DNA from: Flavobacteriales bacterium
GTDB lineage: Bacteria; Bacteroidota; Bacteroidia; Flavobacteriales_D; CAJJDF01
Length of the DNA: 34,061 nucleotides
Reading direction: 5' to 3'
NCBI GenBank assembly: GCA_023255335.1
Contig: JALRIS010000009.1
Span: 1-34,061, forward strand
Positions 16,299 through 24,407 of the stretch are shown one piece after another (position 1 is the stretch's first letter; every line of letters starts with the position of its first letter). Made by a program: the position numbers and the translations under genes. The notes below the pieces were generated by a model. The model was given only the letters and a program-made list of their open reading frames with translations. It was not told the DNA's origin and did not search any database.

Positions 16299-17168
16299 AT
16301 GAATTTATCTCAAAGCAAAAGAACCCTTTTCGCCTTCGCACTATCCTGTTGTTTTCTCTCTGGATTTTCAGCTACTTCACCCTCAAAGAAAGTCACGAAG
16401 AAAAATCTTTGTGACACTTGGTTTGTTGGACAGGCATGGGAAATAAGACAAAACGGAGACAAAAAAGACCAATCGAAGAAAGCGAAAGGGTCTTCCTTTG
16501 TGTTTACTCAAGACAACACATTCCTGCTCAAAGATCGAGCAAAGTCTGTTCCTGACACCCAAGAAGGAAGGTTTTCTATCTTTTCAAAAGACTCAATAAT
16601 TATCGTTTTTGGAAGCCAAAAAATGATATTTCAGGTATCATTTCCCTCAAAAGACAGCATGACTCTTTCTGGAAACACCTATGGACGAAACTTATTCATA
16701 GGGCTTTCGAGAGATTCCATTGCGCCTTACCAAAGGACTGAAAAAGAATCAAGAAGAATGTATGAAGAAGAAATTGTATCCGAATACTATGAAAACCCCA
16801 AGATAGACGAAGAAATTGAAATGGTAGAGGAAACGATTGAAGAGGTAGTGGAAGAAATACATGAAATACCCAGAAAAGAGCCTGAACACATAACACGTGA
16901 ACGAGAAAAGAACATAGCCGAAATGAAACTAATTGGACAATGGAAGCTCGAAGATTCCAAGAAGCCATTTTTCACACTAAGCTACAATCACTATAGTATC
17001 TCTAATCAAGGTGAATTTGAATTATTTGGATCTTGGACACTTTTAAATAATCTCATTAGAATTACAAACAACAAAGGTACTTTTAGCTATAAAATTTTGA
17101 ATCAAACGAGAACAAGAATCGAAATATCAGACTTGCAAACGACTAAAGTAATTGTTTTAGTAAAGTAG
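16299..17168 (+). CDS. Secreted protein with two lipocalin-like domains joined by an acidic linker
   Basis: A 289-residue exported protein; the start at 16299 gives the signal peptide (MNLSQSKRTLFAFALSCCFLSGFSA). Two similar beta-rich parts are visible: residues about 36-125 (FVFTQDNTFLLKDR...GRFSIFSKDSI) and about 210-289 (LIGQWKLEDS...YNHYSISNQGEFELFGSW). Both read like the small lipocalin-like domains of Bacteroidota that begin with a G-x-W strand. Between them is a stretch of roughly 60 residues very rich in Glu, likely extended or helical. Function unknown. It has its own promoter, and 26 bases separate it from the T9SS cargo gene, so the two may share a transcript. Confidence 0.7.
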   Translation: MNLSQSKRTLFAFALSCCFLSGFSATSPSKKVTKKNLCDTWFVGQAWEIRQNGDKKDQSKKAKGSSFVFTQDNTFLLKDRAKSVPDTQEGRFSIFSKDSIIIVFGSQKMIFQVSFPSKDSMTLSGNTYGRNLFIGLSRDSIAPYQRTEKESRRMYEEEIVSEYYENPKIDEEIEMVEETIEEVVEEIHEIPRKEPEHITREREKNIAEMKLIGQWKLEDSKKPFFTLSYNHYSISNQGEFELFGSWTLLNNLIRITNNKGTFSYKILNQTRTRIEISDLQTTKVIVLVK

Positions 17169-17194
17169 AAAAGAAACTCCCAAATTCTAATAGA

Positions 17195-19018
17195 ATGAAT
17201 AATCTCTCGAAACTAACTGTTTTTCTTATCCTTATGAGTAAGTGGGCCCTATCTCAGTCACCTTTACTAGTAAAGAATATCAATCCCAGTTTTGCAACGT
17301 CTAGCTATCCACAAAACCTCACACCCTTGAATGGAGTCCTGTATTTTTCAGCAGATGACGGAACTCATGGTTTTGAGTTATGGAAAACTGACGGCACTAC
17401 TTCTGGGACAGTTCAAGTTAAAGACCTTACGCCAGGAGTTTTAGGCACTGATAATTTAAGAGATTTTACAACAACCAATTCACAATTATTTTTCACTTGT
17501 AGGACGGGAACAGAGCTTTGGGTTAGCAATGGAAATGCATCAGGAACAGATACATTAATAACCTTTCCTGATATTGGAACCATTCAGGACAACAGCCTCT
17601 TCCCTCTGGATAACTCGCTATTATTCGTCACCCAAGATTTTTCATCAGGTAATTTAAGTTTGTGGAAAAGTAACGGAACAGTTGCATCCACAGTAAAACT
17701 AAAAACATTTAGCAGTGGTGGGAACTCAATTCACTTTTCGACTTTCAAATACTATAACAATGAAGTATATTTTGTGGCCAATGACGGAGTAACTGGCCAA
17801 GAAGTTTGGAAAACTGACGGAACTGCTTCCGGTACAGTTATTCTGAAAGATATTAACTCTGGAATGAATGACGGAACACCGTGGCCAGATTCGCCATTTT
17901 TTAATTTGATAAATGGTGAATTATTCTTTGTTGGGAATGATGGGGTATCTGGAAATGAGCTTTGGAAAACAGACGGTACCTCAATTGGAACGACACTTAT
18001 AAAAGACATAAAAGCAGGAGCCGGGAGCTCAAACATAACCTCACCTATTTGTGTCGGGAAAAACCTATATTTCCATGTATTTATAAATGGAAAAACAGCA
18101 CTTTGGAAATCCGATGGAACAAACACTGGAACAATTAAAATAATTGATTTATCGCGGAATGATTTTATGATTGCGTTAGATTCCAACACCCTCATATTCA
18201 ACCAAGACAACACATCCCCTATCAATTATGGACGAGAACTCTGGACAACAAACGGAACTCCTGCTAGTACTGTTTTACTAAAAGATATCAATCCAGGAAA
18301 TGCGCATGGATTGCCTGCAAATCATTTCAAAGGATTAGTCATTGATTCTATTCTCTACTTCAACGGGCAAGAAACAACTCATGGGCTAGAATTATGGAGG
18401 TCAGATGGAACAGACACAGGAACTTATTTGGTAAAAGACTTAAACCCTGGTATTGGAGACGGCTTTTTGAATAACTCCAAATTTTTATTCGATGGCAATG
18501 GAAACTTATTCTTTGATGCTATCTCGAGAGGAGGAGGTTCTTCTACCGAGCTTTGGCAAAGCAATGGAACAGACACGGGCACAATAAGGCTGGATGTTGA
18601 TACGAATGGTGGCGGCTCCATTCCTTTGCAACTTAAATTAATAGACACAACCCTATTTTTTACCGCCAACGATGGCTTCACAGGAGTTGAGTTATATTCC
18701 ACAATTGCAGATTCCATAAAAAAGAAAGTGATTGTTGCTGGTCCTCCGTCATTTATCTCTGAAACAAATCTCTCTAATTCATTCGATATTTACCCGAATC
18801 CAACTTCAGGGATTTTCTATTTGATTAAGGACAATACGCTGCACCTTGGCGCCTTCAACATGAAAATCACCAGCATTGAAGGTAGAATAATGACGAAAAA
18901 ATCAGAGTTAAATTGTTCCACAGAATTTAATATTTCAGACTACCCCAAAGGGATTTATCTTATCATCATAACAGATAACAAAGGCGGAATCTTCAGAAAA
19001 AAACTAGTTAAACACTAA
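17195..19018 (+). CDS. ELWxxDGT-repeat protein with type IX secretion sorting domain
   Basis: A 607-residue secreted protein. The signal peptide ends near residue 21 (ALSQ). The body is a series of about nine units of the form ELWKTDGTxxGTxxxKDI (e.g. GFELWKTDGT, GNELWKTDGT, GLELWRSDGT), a known ELWxxDGT repeat likely folding into a beta-propeller-like surface. The last 80 residues (FDIYPNPTSGIFYL...YPKGIYLIIITDNKG...KKLVKH) are a type A T9SS C-terminal sorting domain, so the protein is exported across the outer membrane and probably anchored at the surface. The function of the repeats is not known. The last four bases overlap the stop of the convergent nadK. Confidence 0.88.
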   Translation: MNNLSKLTVFLILMSKWALSQSPLLVKNINPSFATSSYPQNLTPLNGVLYFSADDGTHGFELWKTDGTTSGTVQVKDLTPGVLGTDNLRDFTTTNSQLFFTCRTGTELWVSNGNASGTDTLITFPDIGTIQDNSLFPLDNSLLFVTQDFSSGNLSLWKSNGTVASTVKLKTFSSGGNSIHFSTFKYYNNEVYFVANDGVTGQEVWKTDGTASGTVILKDINSGMNDGTPWPDSPFFNLINGELFFVGNDGVSGNELWKTDGTSIGTTLIKDIKAGAGSSNITSPICVGKNLYFHVFINGKTALWKSDGTNTGTIKIIDLSRNDFMIALDSNTLIFNQDNTSPINYGRELWTTNGTPASTVLLKDINPGNAHGLPANHFKGLVIDSILYFNGQETTHGLELWRSDGTDTGTYLVKDLNPGIGDGFLNNSKFLFDGNGNLFFDAISRGGGSSTELWQSNGTDTGTIRLDVDTNGGGSIPLQLKLIDTTLFFTANDGFTGVELYSTIADSIKKKVIVAGPPSFISETNLSNSFDIYPNPTSGIFYLIKDNTLHLGAFNMKITSIEGRIMTKKSELNCSTEFNISDYPKGIYLIIITDNKGGIFRKKLVKH

Positions 19019-19893
19019 TTCCTCTTATCCATTCCCCACATCAATTTATTTCGGATGGTTTTAAAGAAATCTTGATTTGGGAACTGAACCAAATTTATTT
19101 TTAATTGTGATTTAGTCACAACCAAATGATTTGCCGTAGAAATTTCTTCACTACGAGAATCTAAGGTGGCTAAAAATTTTTGTTCTCTCCCTTCTACTTT
19201 TAATTCAATCACACTGTCGTCTGGCACAACCATCGGTCTTATATTAAGATTGTGAGGTGCAATAGGAGTTATCACAAAATTATATGAATTAGGCATCAAA
19301 ATGGGCCCTCCACAACTCAAAGAATAAGCCGTAGAGCCAGTTGGAGTAGCTACAATGAGGCCATCTGCCCAGTAAGAGTTAAGAAATATACCATTGACAA
19401 ACACATGAATGGTTATCATAGAGGAAGAGTCCTTTTTATGCACTGTTAATTCATTCAGAGCAAAATTATACTTTCCAAAAAGCTTCGATTTTGTTTCGAG
19501 TGACAACATGGCTCTCTCCTCTATTCGATACTCTTTGTTCATTAATTGATGAAGCACTTTCTTTATTTCAGTTTTGGCCGTATTGGACAAAAATCCGAGC
19601 CTTCCAGAATTAACACCCACAACTGGAATTCCTTTTTTAATACTAGTCAAGGTGTCTAGTATCGTTCCATCTCCCCCAATACTGAACAAAAAATCTAATT
19701 TCAATTTGGGGTAAGTCTTTCTCGTGTATTCCTTTACTTCCTGACCAAAGGTAATTCCTTTACTCACCACATTTTTGTGAAATTTAGAATAGATAAAATA
19801 ATCCACATTATTTCTATCCAGCTCATCAATCAATAGCTGAAAATATGGAATAAAATCATCTGAAAACTCTCTACCGTAAATTGCTATTCTCAT
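19015..19893 (-). CDS. nadK: NAD kinase
   Basis: Phosphorylates NAD to NADP in the cytoplasm. The start is set at 19893 (MRIAIYGREF), not the track's 19917, because it matches the family N-terminus, is preceded by AGGAAAG, and avoids overlap with gpmI. The 292 residues carry GGDGT (73-77) for ATP and the PTGSTAYSLSCGGP block for NAD. It follows gpmI by five bases on the same strand and is read from the gpmI promoter. It is convergent with the ELWxxDGT gene and shares four bases with it at the stops; no terminator is visible there. Confidence 0.95.
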   Translation of the reverse strand: MRIAIYGREFSDDFIPYFQLLIDELDRNNVDYFIYSKFHKNVVSKGITFGQEVKEYTRKTYPKLKLDFLFSIGGDGTILDTLTSIKKGIPVVGVNSGRLGFLSNTAKTEIKKVLHQLMNKEYRIEERAMLSLETKSKLFGKYNFALNELTVHKKDSSSMITIHVFVNGIFLNSYWADGLIVATPTGSTAYSLSCGGPILMPNSYNFVITPIAPHNLNIRPMVVPDDSVIELKVEGREQKFLATLDSRSEEISTANHLVVTKSQLKINLVQFPNQDFFKTIRNKLMWGMDKRN

Positions 19894-19898
19894 CTTTC

Positions 19899-21422
19899 CT
19901 ATTTCTCTACCAAACAAACTCCCGTCATTTCATTTGGCTGATTAACATTCATTAAATGTAATAAGGTTGGAGCAATATCCCCTAACTTTCCTGGTTTAAT
20001 TTCTGTGACATTCTCAGCAATCACAAAACACGGAACCGGATTTAAGGTGTGCGCTGTATTGGGACTTCCGTCAGGATTTATATTCAATTCTGCATTCCCG
20101 TGATCCGCTATTATCACAAAACTATACCCATTTTTTAGTCCAGTTTCTACTACTCTTCTCAGGCAACTATCGGCAGTTTCTACTGCTTGTATCACCGCAC
20201 TTTGAATACCCGTATGACCAACCATATCCGTATTAGCATAATTGAGACAAATGAAATCAGCCGATTGGTTTTCAATTTCCTTGAGAATTTTCTGGGTCAC
20301 TATGGGTGCACTCATTTCAGGTTGCAAATCGTAAGTTGCCACTTTGGGCGAATTCACCAAAATACGTGATTCGCCAGGAAACTCATCTTCTCTACCTCCC
20401 GAAAAGAAAAAAGTAACATGAGGATATTTCTCCGTTTCTGCTATTCTAATTTGGGTTAACCCCGCACGAGAAATGGTTTCTCCCATTGTCATTTTCAAGT
20501 TGTCTTTGGTGTACACAACATGAACATTCTTAAATTGCTTGTCGTATTCAGTCATTGTGACAAAATGAAGCTTTAACTTAGACATACCAAAATCCGGTTT
20601 GTCTGACTGGCTAAGCACTTCTGTTAATTGCCTGCATCTATCAGTCCTGAAATTAAAACAAATAACTACATCTCCTTCGGAAATCAGTGCAATTGGCTTC
20701 CCTTCTTTTGTTGTCTTTACGATAGGTTTAATAAACTCATCGGTTATACCTTTGTCATACGAGTTCCTCAGAGATTCTTCCAGACTACTTGTCTGTTCAC
20801 CCTCGCCTTTGGTCCATAATTCATAGGCTAATCGTATACGCTCCCAACGATGATCTCTGTCCATGGCATAATATCTACCTATCAAAGAGGCAATTTGTGT
20901 AGAAGTCTCTTTCACTTTTTTTTTCAATTCAATAATAGAAGTCAATCCACTTTTAGGATCGCAGTCCCTCCCATCCGTAAAGGCATGAATAAAACTTTCC
21001 GAAACACCCATTTTTTCCGCCATTTCACACAATTTATAGAGATGTTGCTCATGGGAGTGAATGCCTCCAGGAGAAACTAACCCCATAAAATGAACTGCTT
21101 TTTTTTCATTTCGTGCATACTCAAAAGCTCTTAACAAGGTTTCTTCTTTTAGAATTGAATCGTCCTTTACCGCTTTATTAATTCGCGCAAAATCCTGATA
21201 AACAACTCTCCCCGCTCCAATATTCAAATGACCAACTTCAGAATTCCCCATTTGACCTTCGGGTAATCCAACTTCCTCTCCGTATGTTACTAGTTCCGTG
21301 TTTGGATAATTTTGATACAAACTATCCACAAAAGGTGTGTTGGCAAGATGAATAGCGTTTGAGCTATCCTTCTTTCCGTGTCCCCAACCATCGAGGATTA
21401 CAAGAATTGCTTTTTTTGTCAT
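19899..21422 (-). CDS. gpmI: 2,3-bisphosphoglycerate-independent phosphoglycerate mutase
   Basis: Interconverts 3- and 2-phosphoglycerate in glycolysis, needing manganese. The start at 21422 (MTKKAILVILDGWG) is preferred to 21443 because the -7 box lies at 21441-21448. The 507 residues are of normal length and show DGWG (metal Asp11), GNSEVGHLNIGAG with the phospho-serine Ser61, RRDRR-equivalent FRTDRCRQL, and IIADHGNAE near the C-terminus. First gene of the gpmI-nadK pair. Confidence 0.96.
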   Translation of the reverse strand: MTKKAILVILDGWGHGKKDSSNAIHLANTPFVDSLYQNYPNTELVTYGEEVGLPEGQMGNSEVGHLNIGAGRVVYQDFARINKAVKDDSILKEETLLRAFEYARNEKKAVHFMGLVSPGGIHSHEQHLYKLCEMAEKMGVSESFIHAFTDGRDCDPKSGLTSIIELKKKVKETSTQIASLIGRYYAMDRDHRWERIRLAYELWTKGEGEQTSSLEESLRNSYDKGITDEFIKPIVKTTKEGKPIALISEGDVVICFNFRTDRCRQLTEVLSQSDKPDFGMSKLKLHFVTMTEYDKQFKNVHVVYTKDNLKMTMGETISRAGLTQIRIAETEKYPHVTFFFSGGREDEFPGESRILVNSPKVATYDLQPEMSAPIVTQKILKEIENQSADFICLNYANTDMVGHTGIQSAVIQAVETADSCLRRVVETGLKNGYSFVIIADHGNAELNINPDGSPNTAHTLNPVPCFVIAENVTEIKPGKLGDIAPTLLHLMNVNQPNEMTGVCLVEK

Positions 21423-21440
21423 TTTGATGTGGTTTGGAAA

Positions 21441-21448
21441 CAAATATC
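21441..21448 (-). promoter_or_regulatory. -7 box of gpmI-nadK (GATATTTG)
   Basis: Minus-strand GATATTTG matches TAnnTTTG in seven of eight places; RNA would start near 21434, about a dozen bases before the ATG at 21422. This excludes the longer ORF start at 21443. Confidence 0.45.
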
Positions 21449-21459
21449 GTGTTTATTAA

Positions 21460-21501
21460 GATAATTGACAATGGATAACAGATAATTGATTATTATCAAT
21501 T
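21460..21501. repeat. Short direct and inverted repeats between gpmI and pssA
   Basis: GATAATTGA occurs at 21460-21468 and 21481-21489, and AATTGAT (21484-21490) faces ATCAATT (21495-21501) as a perfect 7-base palindrome around TATT. The palindrome overlaps the -33 side of the pssA promoter. Confidence 0.45.
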
Positions 21502-21515
21502 GATTTCTATCTTTG
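21486..21515 (+). promoter_or_regulatory. Promoter of pssA-purS (TTG-N19-TATCTTTG)
   Basis: TTG at 21486-21488, 19 bases, then TATCTTTG at 21508-21515. Near-ideal consensus. Transcription would start about at the pssA ATG (21520), so the leader is very short or absent. Confidence 0.65.
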
Positions 21516-21519
21516 CCGT

Positions 21520-22278
21520 ATGAATGTCAAAAAACACCTTCCTAATTTTATAACACTGCTAAATTTAGCGTGTGGTGTTTTTGCCATTTTGTTTTTTATC
21601 CAATCTACTAATTCTGCCCAACAAAGCGTAAACAGTCTTGTAAACCCAACTTACAGTGCAATTGAAATAGGTATTATTCTTATAGGAATTGCCACTCTTC
21701 TTGACTTTCTTGATGGATTCACTGCCAGACTCTTGCGTGTTCAATCGGAAATTGGAGCTCAATTAGATTCATTGGCCGACATGGTGACATTTGGGGTAGC
21801 ACCGGGTTTTTTAGTTTATGCCTGTTACCTCGAGTTTTTTCCAGAACATTCGATTTTTCCTTACTTTTTTATCCTACTTCCGGCATTTTCAGCGTTACGA
21901 CTAGCTAAATTCAATGTTGACGAGGAACAAACAACTTACTTCAAAGGTCTTGCAACACCGGCAAACGCTTTATTCTGGATAGGAATGTTCTATATTTTAA
22001 AAATGAATCACTCACATTCGATGTCCTACGTTCTTTTATTTTTGATCGTAGCCATGTCACTATTGATGATTGCAGATCTACGTATGTTTTCACTTAAGCT
22101 GAAAAACTTGAAACTAAAAGGAGACAATATGTATCGAATTATTCTTCTAATTGGCGCTTTTATTTTAACAATTCTCTTTGGGTTGTTTACAAATATATTG
22201 GCTGTCATTCCATTTATAATCCTTTTGTATATACTTTTGTCGTTACATTACCATTACAAGAAAAGAAAAACCACCTAA
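21520..22278 (+). CDS. pssA: CDP-diacylglycerol-serine O-phosphatidyltransferase
   Basis: Makes phosphatidylserine, precursor of phosphatidylethanolamine, at the inner membrane. The 252 residues contain seven to eight hydrophobic segments and a complete CDP-alcohol phosphatidyltransferase signature, DG-x2-AR-x8-G-x3-D-x3-D, from Asp65 to Asp87 (DGFTAR...GAQLDSLAD). The N-terminal PNFITLLNLACG is typical of the PssA group rather than PgsA. Followed after two bases by purS, so they are one transcript. Confidence 0.92.
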   Translation: MNVKKHLPNFITLLNLACGVFAILFFIQSTNSAQQSVNSLVNPTYSAIEIGIILIGIATLLDFLDGFTARLLRVQSEIGAQLDSLADMVTFGVAPGFLVYACYLEFFPEHSIFPYFFILLPAFSALRLAKFNVDEEQTTYFKGLATPANALFWIGMFYILKMNHSHSMSYVLLFLIVAMSLLMIADLRMFSLKLKNLKLKGDNMYRIILLIGAFILTILFGLFTNILAVIPFIILLYILLSLHYHYKKRKTT

Positions 22279-22280
22279 AC

Positions 22281-22532
22281 ATGAATTTTAAAGCAGAAAT
22301 TGACATTATGCCTCTTGAGGCGATTTTAGACCCACAAGGAAAAGCCGTAACCCAAAGTATGGGGAACTTAGGATTAAATGAAATCTCTAATGTACGTATC
22401 GGAAAACACATTACACTACTGATAGAGGCGGGAACAGAAGAAGAAGCAAAAGAGAAAGTAGATACAGCTTGTAAAAAACTTTTGTGTAATCTCATTATGG
22501 AATCTTACACTTTTACATTGACTGCGATGTAA
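22281..22532 (+). CDS. purS: Phosphoribosylformylglycinamidine synthase subunit PurS
   Basis: Small subunit that links PurQ and PurL in the fourth step of purine synthesis. The 83 residues match the PurS family in length and pattern (IDIMPLEAILDPQGKAVTQSMGNLG, then VRIGKHI). It stands alone here behind pssA, without purQ or purL; those must be elsewhere. Closed by a strong terminator shared with the convergent DUF1573 gene. Confidence 0.88.
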   Translation: MNFKAEIDIMPLEAILDPQGKAVTQSMGNLGLNEISNVRIGKHITLLIEAGTEEEAKEKVDTACKKLLCNLIMESYTFTLTAM

Positions 22533-22556
22533 ACCTAATTGAAATAATAGTACATA

Positions 22557-22591
22557 AAAAAACCGTTCTGAGTTTCAGAACGGTTTTTTTT
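22557..22591. terminator. Bidirectional intrinsic terminator
   Basis: AAAAAACCGTTCTGA and TCAGAACGGTTTTTT pair around a GTT loop, with a T-run on both strands. It ends pssA-purS (plus) and the DUF1573 pair (minus). Confidence 0.95.
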
Positions 22592-22612
22592 GTGTGTTAA
22601 AACAATTAAGAC

Positions 22613-23068
22613 TTAATTCAACATCGGGCTTTTTTTGTTCAAAACGGGAGCTCCATCTTCTGGGGCAGGTTTCAAAACCTCTCCCTTGATTTTCACCATC
22701 TTTACTTTCCCATCAACTGAATTAGAGGTAATGGTTACCGATTTATTTATCGGTCCTACTCTGTTCGTTGCGTAAGTAACTTTCATTTTTGCTGATTCAC
22801 CGGGAATAATTGGCTCTTTGGGCCAACTCGGCACAGTGCAACCACAGCTTCCTGTGGCGTTTGTAATCGTTAGAGGCTCTGTACCTGTATTTGTTATGGT
22901 AAAATAACAGCTTCCATCAGCACCCTTTTTGATTTTTCCGTAATCGTGTACTTCTTTATCAAGAGATAATTTAGCTCCTTGAACAAATTCAGCGGCTTGC
23001 CCAAAACTTACCGAAGTCAATCCCATTGATGCGACTGCCAAACCTATGTATAGTATAATTCTTTTCAT
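22613..23068 (-). CDS. DUF1573 secreted protein, paralogue 2
   Basis: A 151-residue exported protein with signal peptide (MKRIILYIGLAVASMGLTSVSFGQ) and one DUF1573 domain, an immunoglobulin-like ASH/MSP-type fold. The core HDYGKIKKGADGSCYFTITN, the GSCGCTVP pair of cysteines and TNRVGPINKSVTITSN are all present. It is the downstream member of a tandem pair, 27 bases after the other, and very similar over the domain. The C-terminal tail (PAPEDGAPVLNKKS) differs. Role unknown; the family is common in Bacteroidota periplasm. Confidence 0.85.
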   Translation of the reverse strand: MKRIILYIGLAVASMGLTSVSFGQAAEFVQGAKLSLDKEVHDYGKIKKGADGSCYFTITNTGTEPLTITNATGSCGCTVPSWPKEPIIPGESAKMKVTYATNRVGPINKSVTITSNSVDGKVKMVKIKGEVLKPAPEDGAPVLNKKSPMLN

Positions 23069-23095
23069 TTGGATAAAGTTTAATTTTCCACCGAT

Positions 23096-23515
23096 TTAGT
23101 TCGCTGGTGTTGCGGTTACGTTTCCTTTTATTCTTACGATTTTTGTTGGCGCATTAGTCGCGTTAGAAGTGATCGTCACTGACTTGTTGATTGGTCCAGG
23201 TCTATTCGTATCGTAAGTTACTTTCATTTTAGCTGATTGTCCTGGAGCAATTGGTTCTCTTGGCCAGTCTGGCACTGTACATCCGCAACTTCCTTTTGCT
23301 CGGGTAATAGTCAAAGGAGCATCTCCATTATTTGTAATCGTAAAATAACAGCTACCATCAGATCCTTTGGCAATTGTACCATAATCATGTACATCCTTGT
23401 CAAGAGCAATTTCAGCGCCTGCCAAAGCAGTATCTTCAGAATTAGCAGTGGATACAAAGTTCATAGAGAACGCTGCTACTAAAAATAAGCCTAGTGATAA
23501 TGATAAATTTTTCAT
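23096..23515 (-). CDS. DUF1573 secreted protein, paralogue 1
   Basis: The start is set at 23515 (MKNLSLSLGLFLVAAFSMNF, a signal peptide) because the promoter at 23569-23600 gives an RNA start near 23562, after the track's start at 23611. The 139-residue protein is one DUF1573 domain with HDYGTIAKGSDGSCYFTITN and GSCGCTVPDWPREP. It and the following gene clearly arose by tandem duplication. The cysteines of GSCGC could bind metal or form a disulfide. Function unknown. Confidence 0.85.
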   Translation of the reverse strand: MKNLSLSLGLFLVAAFSMNFVSTANSEDTALAGAEIALDKDVHDYGTIAKGSDGSCYFTITNNGDAPLTITRAKGSCGCTVPDWPREPIAPGQSAKMKVTYDTNRPGPINKSVTITSNATNAPTKIVRIKGNVTATPAN

Positions 23516-23568
23516 GTGTTTTTTGTTTATGTATTTATATGTAATTTTCGTAATTTCAATAATCATTC

Positions 23569-23600
23569 CAAACCTAGTAAAAATTATATTTCTCTGCAAA
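23569..23600 (-). promoter_or_regulatory. Promoter of the DUF1573 pair (TTTG-N20-TAGGTTTG)
   Basis: On the minus strand TTTG (23600-23597), 20 bases, then TAGGTTTG (23576-23569): a full consensus match. The RNA would have a leader of about 47 AU-rich bases. Confidence 0.75.
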
Positions 23601-23704
23601 GGACTTAACAACAGATTAACAGAGAATAGTCTAAAATGCTACATTTGTTATAAATATACTTCATAATTACATGGGAAGTAAGACATTTACAAATCCTTAA
23701 CAAT

Positions 23705-24307
23705 TTACTTTTTTCGAGATTTTTTTTCCCTCTCAATGTTTCCAATTTCAGTTCGCAAAAATTGACGGAGTTTCTTAGATTCGTCCTCCTCTAACTGGAC
23801 GCCAAAAATTATTTTTTTTCCCAAGTAATCGAATTCTAAACTTTCATTTCCTATGTCCCAAAATGCGCTTTGCATTACCCAAGAATAAGAACGAGACGAA
23901 CGTTCCAAAATTTTGATTGTCCCCATGTTAGACAATCGATAGCTCTGAGCCTTGCCAAATTTTCCGAACCCTCTTTTTATCACTAACGACTCTCTGTCTA
24001 GTTTCAAATACTCTACTCCTTTTGTTCTCCAAAGATAGACTTTCACAATTTTGTACAAATAGTATCCCCAAAAAACAAGAAACAACAGTAAAAACAATTG
24101 TAACTGGCTTACAGGAGTCTCGCCAGCAATATGTCGCAGATAGTTCTGTGATAAGGCGATGCCCATGATAGCTATTCCCACCAAAGACCACAAAACCATC
24201 CAAGCCAACAAGACTCCTTCTTTCCACTTTTCTACTTTGGTAGATATAAGAATAGTTGTATATTCACTATGACGATGAAAAGATATTCTATTGGATAACC
24301 ACTTCAT
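23705..24307 (-). CDS. Membrane protein with PH-like domain
   Basis: A 200-residue protein with two predicted helices (about 33-55 and 70-92: WMVLWSLVGIAIMGIAL and LQLFLLLFLVFWGYYLY) followed by a soluble C-terminal part of beta strands (VEYLKLDRESLVIKRGFGKFGKAQSYRLSNMGTIKI), a pattern like bacterial PH-like (bPH) domains behind two transmembrane segments. The C-terminus is charged (REKKSRKK). It probably sits in the inner membrane with the domain in the cytoplasm. No specific function is known. It is divergent from the TPR gene, whose promoter overlaps its start region. Confidence 0.6.
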   Translation of the reverse strand: MKWLSNRISFHRHSEYTTILISTKVEKWKEGVLLAWMVLWSLVGIAIMGIALSQNYLRHIAGETPVSQLQLFLLLFLVFWGYYLYKIVKVYLWRTKGVEYLKLDRESLVIKRGFGKFGKAQSYRLSNMGTIKILERSSRSYSWVMQSAFWDIGNESLEFDYLGKKIIFGVQLEEDESKKLRQFLRTEIGNIEREKKSRKK

Positions 24308-24321
24308 TTGTTATAAATTTG
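24291..24321 (+). promoter_or_regulatory. Promoter of the TPR gene (TTG-N20-TAAATTTG)
   Basis: TTG at 24291-24293, 20 bases, then TAAATTTG at 24314-24321, a full match giving a leader of about 80 bases. A second, weaker box, TATAATTG at 24363-24370, could act closer to the gene. Confidence 0.55.
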
Positions 24322-24407
24322 TTATTATTGACCTCGCAATTGAGGAAGTCCTTTTTTGGCATTATAATTGGATTCTCAGATGCAAAATTACTATTAAAAT
24401 TAACAAG

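Noticed and set aside
17752-18225. 157-codon minus-strand ORF inside the ELWxxDGT gene
   Set aside because: It is an antisense shadow of a repetitive gene (it reads the repeats backwards as PSVFQ-type words), with no signal, start context or known motif.
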